Below, in pieces: positions 49,406 through 56,182 of a stretch of DNA of 64,000 nt. A model generated the notes under the pieces. That model ran no database searches. It was not told the origin of the DNA and worked only from the letters and a program-made list of their open reading frames with translations. Numbering within the stretch: position 1 is the stretch's first letter; each line of letters opens with the position of its first letter. The position numbers were made by a program, and so were the translations under genes. The stretch comes from Psychroflexus montanilacus (GTDB taxonomy: Bacteria; Bacteroidota; Bacteroidia; Flavobacteriales; Flavobacteriaceae), in the NCBI RefSeq assembly GCF_020164535.1, contig NZ_JAIQZC010000002.1:62001-126000 (forward strand). Reading direction: 5' to 3'.

Positions 49406-49903
49406 ATGGAAATAAATTTAGGGAGCATCATTATTGGTGCTATTATTATTACAATATGTATTCTTCCGATTGTAATGTTAAGAAGGAGCAGAAAAAAAAG
49501 AGAGTCTGTATTGCTACAATCACTTTCAGAAATTGCTACCCAAAATAATTGCCAAATAAACCAATACGAAATACTTGGCAGCTTAGCAATTGGAATTGAT
49601 AAAACCCAAAACTTTGTATTTTTTTACAGACAAATTGAAAACAATGAAACAAAGGAGTTTGTTAACCTTGATGAAATTCAAAGTTGTAATGTAATTAATA
49701 CTGGTAAAAGCTTAAATAACAAAAACGAAAATCAAAAAGAAATTGACAGACTTGAATTGAGCTTCATTCCTACTTCAATTAACAAGTCAGAAATCAAAAT
49801 GGAATTTTTCAATTCAGATATTAATGTACAACTATATGGTGAACTTCAATTAATTGAAAAATGGTCGATAATTATTAATGACCGATTGAAACACAAGAGT
49901 TAA
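49406..49903 (+). CDS. Hypothetical membrane-anchored protein
   Basis: 165 residues. One N-terminal membrane helix (LGSIIIGAIIITICILPIVML) followed by RRSRKKRES, so the rest is cytoplasmic. The soluble part resembles a PH-like sensor fold (ILGSLAIGIDKTQNFVFFYR, VQLYGELQLIEKWSIIINDRL), without catalytic residues. Terminator downstream. Confidence 0.65.
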   Translation: MEINLGSIIIGAIIITICILPIVMLRRSRKKRESVLLQSLSEIATQNNCQINQYEILGSLAIGIDKTQNFVFFYRQIENNETKEFVNLDEIQSCNVINTGKSLNNKNENQKEIDRLELSFIPTSINKSEIKMEFFNSDINVQLYGELQLIEKWSIIINDRLKHKS

Positions 49904-49909
49904 TAATTT

Positions 49910-49942
49910 AAGCCCTATAAAAAAACATAGGGCTTTTTCTTT
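49910..49942 (+). terminator. Rho-independent terminator
   Basis: AAGCCCTAT-...-ATAGGGCTT 9-bp stem with TTTTTCTTTTT tail. Confidence 0.9.
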
Positions 49943-50109
49943 TTCATCTAATACTAAGTTGTCTTTTCTATAGGGAGAAGTTATAAGAACATATAATCCA
50001 AAAAATTACTATTAAGTTTTTTTGATTCACACAGGCATAAATATTTTATTAAAAAAGATATGTCTAAATGGATATCATCAAACTATAAGCTACCATTAAT
50101 TAGAACTTT

Positions 50110-50514
50110 TTACTTCTTTCCCTCAAGCTCTGAAATACGCTTCTGAAGTATAGATTTCGTTTCTTTTAAAGAATCATTGGCATCCACTAAAGCGTTATTT
50201 GCTGTTTCAAAAGCATCCAATTGACTTTGAAGATTAACTAATTTTTCGCGTAAAACTTCTGGATCAGTTTCTTTCAAAATTGAGTCTGCGGAATCTTTTT
50301 GTAGCATTGATCCATTACCTGTTAGTATCCATTCAGCACTATATTGGGGATAATTATCAACCAAAGCAAAGAGCCATTTCGCTTGAATGTCAGTTCCTTT
50401 GCTTATTGCTCTGGATAAAACACCTTTGCTAGCACCAATTTTCTTTTCCAAACTGGTAATACTAATCCCTTCTTTTTGGGCAATATCAGTAAAAACTTGT
50501 AAAATATTTCTCAT
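50110..50514 (-). CDS. XRE-like repressor with C-terminal coiled coil
   Basis: 134 residues from the ATG at 50514 (an in-frame ATG 48 bases upstream would add a non-family tail). Helix-turn-helix in ITSLEKKIGASKGVLSRAISKGTDI (~18-42), then the conserved SAEWILTGNGSML of phage-like repressors, then a ~60-residue coiled coil with heptads (LREKLVNLQSQLDAFETANNALVDAND..ILQKRISELE). Divergent from the small HTH gene and sigma factor, so it may repress them and itself. Confidence 0.82.
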   Translation of the reverse strand: MRNILQVFTDIAQKEGISITSLEKKIGASKGVLSRAISKGTDIQAKWLFALVDNYPQYSAEWILTGNGSMLQKDSADSILKETDPEVLREKLVNLQSQLDAFETANNALVDANDSLKETKSILQKRISELEGKK

Positions 50515-50624
50515 AAGGAAGATAATTATCTTCAAAATATTAGTATAGTTGAAAATTATCAACTATATTTGGTCATGTTCCGATAATTGGAACAAACCAA
50601 TGAACAGGCAAACTTACGTAATTT

Positions 50625-50804
50625 ATGAAGAAAATTTATAACACTGGTGTAGTAAAAGCCCTCGCGTGCAAATATGAGGTAACTCCACGTTACATACGCT
50701 ATTGTCTCAATGGTGATAGAACTCCTGTTTATGCGGATGAACTAAAAGCAGAATATTATAAAAAAGTGGAGCAGGTAGAGAAGGCTTTGAATTCAGATAA
50801 ATAA
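50625..50804 (+). CDS. Small Cro-like HTH protein
   Basis: 59 residues, too short for most gene finders. VVKALACKYEVTPRYIRYCLNGDRTP fits a compact helix-turn-helix; the rest is a basic/acidic amphipathic helix. Head-to-head with the XRE gene, 110 bases apart, as in a CI/Cro switch; the sigma gene follows 87 bases downstream. Confidence 0.7.
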   Translation: MKKIYNTGVVKALACKYEVTPRYIRYCLNGDRTPVYADELKAEYYKKVEQVEKALNSDK

Positions 50805-50891
50805 GGAATAGAACGCTTGAATATCTCCCCTTGCTAAAAAAAAATATAGTTTTTCAATTTAATAACGGGTAAGAATTAAAAACACATTATT

Positions 50892-51668
50892 ATGTTACAG
50901 CGTATTTACGATTTACTAAAACAAGGTGATCCACAGGCTATGGAACTGATCTATGCCAGGTATGAACGGAGTATCTTTTGGATAGGCAAACAAACCATAG
51001 ATGATGAATTTGTCATCGAAAGCATCCTTCAAGATACCTTTCTCACCTTATGGCAGAAAAGGGATACTATCGAACGCCCAGAACACATGTTCTTTTTACT
51101 GCGTTATGTCATGAAAAAACAATGCATCTACTATTATTGCCGCCCTAGAAATGACTTCTATAGAAAGATCAATAGCTTAGAAAAATACGAGAACTATCAG
51201 GACCATATGCACGGTCACGATCCAGAGCAAGACGACGAGCACCTTAAGGATCATGAAGAGGATCAAAAGACCTTTAACCGCATTAAAAGTATCCTTCCTT
51301 TGCTTAGCCCCGAAAGAAAACACTTAATCGAACTCTGCTTAACTTATGGCTTTCAGTATAAAGCGATAGCCCAGGCTATGGGAACTAGCATCACCCAAAC
51401 AAGCAATGACATAAAAAAAGCCATTGAGGACATCAAAACCATCATCCATACAGGAGGTAACCACCAACCAAAGCTAGCCATGACTATAAAAGTTCAGGGC
51501 CAAATGACCGAAGAACAGCAAAAAGTCTTGAAGCTCCGTAATGAAAAGCAGTATTCCTTTGCTTCCATCGCTAAAGAACTCAACCTGACCCAAAAGGAAG
51601 TCCACCTAGAATTTATGGCAGCCTACAAGCTTATGCAATTAAAACACGATCAACAACAATCTGCATAG
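50892..51668 (+). CDS. Sigma-70 family factor paired with a dead Cas12f-like protein
   Basis: 258 residues. Region 2 is clear (~10-85): GDPQAMELIYARYERSIFWIGKQ, then FVIESILQDTFLTLWQKRDTIERPEHMFFLLRYVMKKQ. Region 4 spans ~134-185 (LSPERKHLIELCLTYGFQYKAIAQAMGTSITQTSNDIKKAI). Between them is a charged loop (~105-125). Unlike ordinary ECF factors a C-terminal extra HTH is present (MTEEQQKVLKLRNEKQYSFASIAKELNLTQKEVH, ~205-240). No anti-sigma gene is near. The Cas12f-like gene starts 2 bases after its stop, so the two are surely cotranslated. I infer that RNA polymerase is brought to DNA by the RNA-guided partner. Confidence 0.88.
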   Translation: MLQRIYDLLKQGDPQAMELIYARYERSIFWIGKQTIDDEFVIESILQDTFLTLWQKRDTIERPEHMFFLLRYVMKKQCIYYYCRPRNDFYRKINSLEKYENYQDHMHGHDPEQDDEHLKDHEEDQKTFNRIKSILPLLSPERKHLIELCLTYGFQYKAIAQAMGTSITQTSNDIKKAIEDIKTIIHTGGNHQPKLAMTIKVQGQMTEEQQKVLKLRNEKQYSFASIAKELNLTQKEVHLEFMAAYKLMQLKHDQQQSA

Positions 51669-51670
51669 CC

Positions 51671-52768
51671 ATGGGAAAAGATACAATCAAACTCACCCGA
51701 AAGATCCAGCTGGTAATCGACTTGCCTACCTATGAGGAACGCAAAGAAGCCATAGGTAAACTTTACCAGTGGCAAAATCGTTGCTATAGAGTAGCCAACC
51801 TTATGGTGTCCCACCTCTATGTTCAGGAGATGATCAAGGATTTTTTCTATTTATCCGATGAGATAAAGTATAAGCTAGCCGATGAAAAGAAAGATGAGTA
51901 CGGCATCTTTAATACCTCCAGGATTAACACCACCTACCAGGTGACCTCCAAACGCTTTAAAGGGGAAATGCCTACTAATATCATTTCCTGTCTAAAGGCA
52001 AGCCTCTACAGTAAATTTAAAAAGAATAGAGAAGCTTATTGGAAAGGCGAATGCTCACTACAGAACTTTAGAAGGGACATGGCTTTTCCCTTTACTACTG
52101 AGGGTATGAGCAAACTCATCTATGATCCCGAAAAGAAAGCCTTTTGTTTCAGACTCTTTCAAATCCCAGTGAAGACCTATTTAGGCAAAGACTTTACCGA
52201 TAAACGCAAATTACTGGAACGAGTCGCTAAAGGAGAAATCAAACTCTGTACCTCCCACATTAAGATGAAAGCGGATAAAACTTATTGGCTGGCTGTTTTT
52301 GAAATAGAAAAAGAAAAATACAAGCTTAAACCCAATGTCATAGCTGAAGCATCACTGTCTCTGGAATACCCCATTGTGGTTAAAACTACTAATGCGAAGC
52401 TTCAAATTGGCTCCAGAGAAGAGTTTCTTTATCGAAGGCTAGCGATACAAGCCGCCCTAAAACGGGCACAGAAAGGAGCTAGTTATTGCAAATCAGGTAA
52501 AGGGAGAAAACGCAAGACAAAAGCAACTAAGAAGTTTAGAGAAAAAGAGACCAATTATGTCTACTCAAAACTACACCTGTATAGCAGAAAGCTGATTGAC
52601 TTTTGTATCAAGCATCAGGCAGGAACACTTATTCTCATAAACCAACAAGAAAAAGTAAACCTGGCCAAAGAGGAAAGTTTTGTCTTTAGAAACTGGAGCT
52701 ATTGTGACCTCATGACCAAAATAAAATACAAAGCTGAAAAGGCAGGTATTGAATTAATCATAGATTGA
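51671..52768 (+). CDS. Nuclease-dead Cas12f/TnpB-like RNA-guided DNA-binding protein
   Basis: 365 residues. N-terminal half is Cas12f-like: LTRKIQLVIDLP..., LYQWQNRCYRVANLMV (~31-46) and WKGECSLQNFRRDMAFPF (~124-141). RuvC-like parts: VIAEASLSLEYP at 223-234 where the catalytic Asp of GVDLG is Ser228; bridge helix and KFREKETNYVYSKLHLYSRKLIDFCIKHQAGTLILINQQE (288-327) where the catalytic Glu is Asn324; and FRNWSYCDLMTKIKYKAEKAGIELIID (339-365). The protein stops there, before the zinc ribbon and RuvC-III Asp. So cutting is impossible but guide-RNA binding and DNA recognition could remain. Partner of the sigma factor. TnpB-derived repressors (TldR) are the alternative class; the sigma link favours transcription activation. 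Confidence 0.85.
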   Translation: MGKDTIKLTRKIQLVIDLPTYEERKEAIGKLYQWQNRCYRVANLMVSHLYVQEMIKDFFYLSDEIKYKLADEKKDEYGIFNTSRINTTYQVTSKRFKGEMPTNIISCLKASLYSKFKKNREAYWKGECSLQNFRRDMAFPFTTEGMSKLIYDPEKKAFCFRLFQIPVKTYLGKDFTDKRKLLERVAKGEIKLCTSHIKMKADKTYWLAVFEIEKEKYKLKPNVIAEASLSLEYPIVVKTTNAKLQIGSREEFLYRRLAIQAALKRAQKGASYCKSGKGRKRKTKATKKFREKETNYVYSKLHLYSRKLIDFCIKHQAGTLILINQQEKVNLAKEESFVFRNWSYCDLMTKIKYKAEKAGIELIID

Positions 52769-52869
52769 GGATCTAAAATGAGGGTGCTTGTACACCCGTA
52801 GGGTGAGGTTGAAAACTAACACTCACTAAATGCAAATAGCATATACAACGCGTGGGTTTTTCTTATATC
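52769..52869 (+). ncRNA. Predicted guide RNA of the Cas12f-like protein
   Basis: Directly after the stop lie folded pieces: GGGTG-CTTGTA-CACCC (near 52783), with the CACCC able to pair instead with the next GGGTG; GTGAG-GTT...AAC.CTCAC (52803-52825), like a fused repeat/anti-repeat; ATGC-AAATA-GCAT (52830-52842); then ATACAAC (52843-52849), which resembles the AUGCAAC end of Cas12f repeats. A single guide would start at 52850 (GCGTGGGTTTTTC...). No second repeat copy is present, so this is not a CRISPR array. The 5' end may lie inside the protein gene. Target not found in this window. Confidence 0.55.
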
Positions 52870-52992
52870 ATAAATGATATTAGCAGCCTAATTAAAAAAA
52901 GCTGAAGGCCAATTTTTAACTTTACGAATTTTACATTTTTAAAGTTTTATATCTCATTTCTAGAATTTAAATCAAAAGCCGATAGGTATGGA
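52870..52992. other. Spacer after the guide RNA
   Basis: AT-rich, no gene. It contains the short palindrome ATATCAT-AA-ATGATAT just downstream of the predicted guide, which could protect the RNA 3' end or be an operator. Confidence 0.3.
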
Positions 52993-53017
52993 TTTTTGTC
53001 CCCGAGGGGGACGAAAA
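52993..53017. repeat. GTCCCC hairpin beside the intron 3' junction
   Basis: GTCCCC-GAG-GGGGAC (52998-53012) flanked by TTTTT and GAAAA. It lies in the 3' exon of the group II intron. Confidence 0.5.
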
Positions 53018-53060
53018 GGAAAGTCGAGTAGGTAAAGGGGAATTTCACCCCTAAACCTCT

Positions 53061-53098
53061 CACAGAACCGTACGTGAATCTCTCAATTCATACGGCTC
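53061..53098 (-). ncRNA. Group II intron domain V
   Basis: On the minus strand GAGCCGTATG...CGTACGGTTCTGTG forms the hairpin with the AGC catalytic triad (in GAGCCG) and a GAGA tetraloop. Confidence 0.93.
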
Positions 53099-53113
53099 CT
53101 CTCAGCCAAGACT

Positions 53114-54376
53114 TTAAGGTTTAAGCCCTGAATATTGCCAATGTTCAAACAGGTAAGGCTCGAGCCTGCATATTTTCTGTAGATGTCGTAGCGCAAGGAC
53201 CCACTGCTTTCGCTTAAACCTACGGTACTTATTACGTATCCATTTTGTCAAGCGAATGTGCAATGTTCTAAATAGCTTCTTAAGGCCTCCCAATCGAAAT
53301 TTACCGTAGTAGTTTATCCATCCTCTGATTTTAGGCCTCAACAGAGATGCAATTTTGCTCAACGGGAACTGTACCATTTTATGAATGTTCATCCTGAAGA
53401 GCTCTTCATTTATTCTGTTGATGCTTTTCTGACTGATGGCAGGGGTGAAACCTAGTTTCATTATGCCCCTTATTTTGACTACTCTGGGTTTAAAGGTATA
53501 CCCCAGAAAATCGAACTTCTGGAACTTGACTTTAAACCTTGGTCTTTTCTTCTGATTTCTGCGACAGTAAACTATTCTTGTCTTCTCCTGATTCACTTCC
53601 AGTTTACACTCTTTGAATCGTCTTTCGATTTCTTCAAGAAGTCGATTAGCTTGAGGCAAGTGGTAACAATGAACCACAATGTCATCAGCGTAACGTTCAA
53701 ACTGAATATCAGGATAACGCTTTTGGATCCACTTGTCGAATACAATATCCATAAAGATATTAGCTAATACAGGACTGATTACTCCGCCCTGTGGTGTGCC
53801 TTTACCATTTGGATTATGCAGCGTTCCATCAGATAATTGCACTGGTGCCTCCAGCCACCTTTTCACATAAAGCAAAATATGCTTCTCCTGTGTATGGTGC
53901 TGAACAGCTTTCAGTAGCAGTTCATGATCAATATTGTCATAAAATCCTTTTATGTCCAAATCAATGACCCAGCTATATCGTAAACAATTTATACGACATT
54001 GGCCCAAGGCATCATGTGCAGATTTCCTGGGACGATACCCAAAACTGCTTGGACTAAAGGTGTGATCAACTATTGTGTTTAACTGCGATGCAATTACTTG
54101 TTGGGCAACCCGATCAACTACAGTGGGAATACCTAAGGGTCTCATTTTACCTTTCCCTTTTGGGATTAGTACCTGTCGAACAGGTTTAGGGAAGTAACTC
54201 CCACTGGCCATCCTGTTCCATAATGGGTACAGATATTTCCGTGGTTGACTACTTACTGTTTCAATGGATAATCCATCTACTCCAGCACTCCCTTTGTTGG
54301 CTTTTATTCTCTTAAAAGCTTCATTTACCTGCAACCTGCTAATAGGTTGCGTCTTGTGTTCTTCATTAAAAATCAT
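53114..54376 (-). CDS. Group II intron reverse transcriptase/maturase
   Basis: 420 residues. RT fingers-palm: KGSAGVDGLSIE, QVLIPKGKGKMRPLGIPTVVDRVAQQ, FSPSSFGYRPRKSAHDAL, DLDIKGFYDNIDHELL, GTPQGGVISPVLANIFMD and the catalytic FERYADDIVVHC. X/thumb domain: GYTFKPRVVKIR...SLLRPKIRGWINYYGKF (GIIM), then a basic DNA-binding tail. No HNH endonuclease domain, so it fits En-minus classes C/D. Helps splicing and retrohoming. Confidence 0.94.
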   Translation of the reverse strand: MIFNEEHKTQPISRLQVNEAFKRIKANKGSAGVDGLSIETVSSQPRKYLYPLWNRMASGSYFPKPVRQVLIPKGKGKMRPLGIPTVVDRVAQQVIASQLNTIVDHTFSPSSFGYRPRKSAHDALGQCRINCLRYSWVIDLDIKGFYDNIDHELLLKAVQHHTQEKHILLYVKRWLEAPVQLSDGTLHNPNGKGTPQGGVISPVLANIFMDIVFDKWIQKRYPDIQFERYADDIVVHCYHLPQANRLLEEIERRFKECKLEVNQEKTRIVYCRRNQKKRPRFKVKFQKFDFLGYTFKPRVVKIRGIMKLGFTPAISQKSINRINEELFRMNIHKMVQFPLSKIASLLRPKIRGWINYYGKFRLGGLKKLFRTLHIRLTKWIRNKYRRFKRKQWVLALRHLQKICRLEPYLFEHWQYSGLKP

Positions 54377-55111
54377 CCTTAAATTTCTTTAAGTTGTAAT
54401 ACAATAAAATAAACATGCTTGAGTGAAGTCCTTTGCTCACAAGATGATTAATCTTGTTCTCTAGAGTATTTTCGCTACTACGACTTCATCCGTCCCAATA
54501 CCTAACGTCACTACTTTCTGGTTCTTCCGCTTCGGGATTTTCACCATTTTTGCTTCTCATTTAGATATTGGTTCTCCTGTTCCTTGATAATGCCTGAGTA
54601 TGGTTCTTGCCTCCTATATGCCGGGTGTCGTATGGTCAGTAATCAGGTATCCACCATACTTAATCTCTCGGAGCTGCTCTCTCCTCGATTTTGACACCGT
54701 AAAGGTCACTTTCGACACGTCCATAGAGGTTCACTTACGTTCAACTCCCATACTCTCACCAGGTCTTGTCGCTCAGTACCTGTTCTCTTAAAACAAGCAC
54801 CACAAGGCGGTTTGAACAATACGCCTGAACATCTTGTTCGATAGGCCAACATTTTACGAAACGGTACCGTGAGACTTCTAACTTGCCATCTGAAATGGGA
54901 TTAGCTCGTTTCTGTTTCTCCATAAAATTCTATCATCATTATCAAAGTTATGTTATCATTTCAATGAACTTTTAGGTTCTATTGTACTCCAGTGATAACT
55001 CAGGACACACAGCAAGAGGGTAACACGCGATGCGGTGTTACGGATTCCTTTTTAATTTTAAATATCTAATAATCAGATGTTTGAAAAATAATCAAAATAT
55101 TCAAAATCACA

Positions 55112-55167
55112 GATTTGCGACAAATGCCCCGTAAACACCTATTTTTAGGAAAGGATTTGCGACAAAT
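55112..55167. repeat. Direct repeat GATTTGCGACAAAT, two copies
   Basis: Identical 14-mers at 55112-55125 and 55154-55167, start-to-start 42 bases. The core TTTG-CGA-CAAA is an inverted repeat, so it could bind a dimeric regulator. The surrounding 55011-55306 has no gene; its left edge (55017-55045) holds the GTAACAC...GTGTTAC hairpin of the intron 5' exon. Confidence 0.5.
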
Positions 55168-55313
55168 TTGATTTCAAGCAGAAATTATCTTTGAATCTAT
55201 CTATTTGAATAAAATAATTCTTATTTATACAGTTCGGTTTTGGGGGAGGAGGTCAAAAGTTAGTAAATTCGAATTATTAAACGTCCTAATTATAGGGAAG
55301 CCTACAGTTGTGG

Positions 55314-55655
55314 CTAGTGCTTTTCCACTATGCTTTGGATTTCTTTCTTCAATTCAGGTAGTTCTCGAATTATTATCGTCCAAATAACTTCGTCAGAAAT
55401 GCTATCGTATTCATGAGCAATTCTATTTCGAGTTCCGATTATCTTTTGAGCGTTGTTTATTTGAAAATCTGATCCTTTGTGTTTAACTATTCTATTTATT
55501 GCTTCACCGATTATTTCAATATTTCTTTCAACTGCTTTTTTGGTTTTTAAGTCTTTTTGATACTCAAAGAAATCTCTTTTTTCGGGTAGAAAGTCAAATA
55601 TTTCGTCAATAGATTTAATTATGTCTTCAAACCAAGCATTAATTCTATTGTCCAT
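55314..55655 (-). CDS. hepT: HepT-like toxin of a HepT/MntA pair
   Basis: 113 residues, DUF86/HEPN. The RNase motif RxxxxHxY is RNRIAHEY at about residues 77-84. In known pairs this HEPN RNase is silenced by AMP added to Tyr by the partner. The TAG stop at 55314-55316 lies inside the cassette inverse core. Overlaps mntA by 11 bases, so mntA comes first. Confidence 0.9.
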   Translation of the reverse strand: MDNRINAWFEDIIKSIDEIFDFLPEKRDFFEYQKDLKTKKAVERNIEIIGEAINRIVKHKGSDFQINNAQKIIGTRNRIAHEYDSISDEVIWTIIIRELPELKKEIQSIVEKH

Positions 55656-55947
55656 AAATCAGAATTTTTGTGCTATCAAGCTCTTTTCTGAAAAATTGAT
55701 TTTTTATTCCACGTTCTTCGATCAAGTCAATTTGTCGCTGAAGTATTTTTTCTAAATTCTCTTTGAGTTGAAAATATAAGTCAGTGTATTTAAAAGGATC
55801 CGTTTCTTCAAAATCTACAACAAAATCGATATCAGAATCGTCTTTAAAATCATCACGAGTCACAGAGCCAAAAGCTGAAAACGTTTTGACTTTGTATTGC
55901 TTACAAAGTTTCTTAATTCGATTAATGTTTTTTTCAGATATTTTCAT
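55645..55947 (-). CDS. mntA: MntA-like nucleotidyltransferase antitoxin
   Basis: 100 residues. Minimal nucleotidyltransferase with GS-x10-D-x-D: FGSVTRDDFKDDSDIDFVVDF (residues ~26-46), and the third acidic residue in QIDLIEE. Transfers AMP to HepT. First gene of the cassette; the ATG is 57 bases after the cassette core. Confidence 0.9.
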   Translation of the reverse strand: MKISEKNINRIKKLCKQYKVKTFSAFGSVTRDDFKDDSDIDFVVDFEETDPFKYTDLYFQLKENLEKILQRQIDLIEERGIKNQFFRKELDSTKILIYGQ

Positions 55948-56005
55948 AAATCAAAAATACTCAAATTTTAGTTCAAATCATTTATTCGAAGTTTTTTTCA
56001 GCATT

Positions 56006-56123
56006 AGCCACAACGTTGTTGTATAAGCGCAGTAAGGGGTTAATACGCTTTTACTTTCGGTTGTGACGTTATTATAATTTTGTGCCGACTTTGGGTTTGG
56101 CACGTTAACCCTTATTGCGTTTA
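56006..56123. repeat. attC-like site A, main part (split by IS110)
   Basis: Starts TAGCCACAAC and continues with arms TAAGCGCAGTAAGGGGTTAA (near 56024) and TTAACCCTTATTGCGTTTA (near 56105) that pair with few mismatches around a ~60-base centre. The remaining 13 bases of the site (TGCGCTGTTAGGC) lie at 57598-57610 beyond the IS. Confidence 0.7.
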
Positions 56124-56182
56124 GCATCGATGAAAAAGCAGAAAGTCCAGTATCTTTAAATTTCACCATAAAATTATAAGAT

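Larger units (their letters stand above)
53023..55010 (-). mobile_element. Group II intron with reverse transcriptase
   Basis: About 1988 nt on the minus strand. Its 5' end at 55010 reads GTGTG, matching the GUGYG start; its 3' end near 53023 reads CCTACTCGAC, preceded by a domain VI helix (GGTTTAGGGG..CCCCTTTACC). Domain V is at 53061-53098. The RT frame lies in domain IV; 54377-55010 holds domains I-III. Nine bases upstream of the 5' end there is a GTAACAC...GTGTTAC hairpin in the 5' exon, as for class C introns that insert after stem-loops. Class is an inference. Confidence 0.88.

Noticed and set aside
52850-52869. Match of the candidate guide inside this window
   Set aside because: No site with a convincing match on either strand by eye; only a computed genome search can decide.
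52769-52992. CRISPR array after the Cas12f-like gene
   Set aside because: Only one possible repeat-like end; no second repeat or spacer, so I call a single guide RNA instead.
53114-54376. Diversity-generating retroelement reverse transcriptase
   Set aside because: D5/D6, GUGYG end and GIIM domain prove a group II intron; no TR/VR repeats.
54600-54791. 63-residue plus-strand frame
   Set aside because: Lies inside the structured intron 5' domains on the opposite strand.
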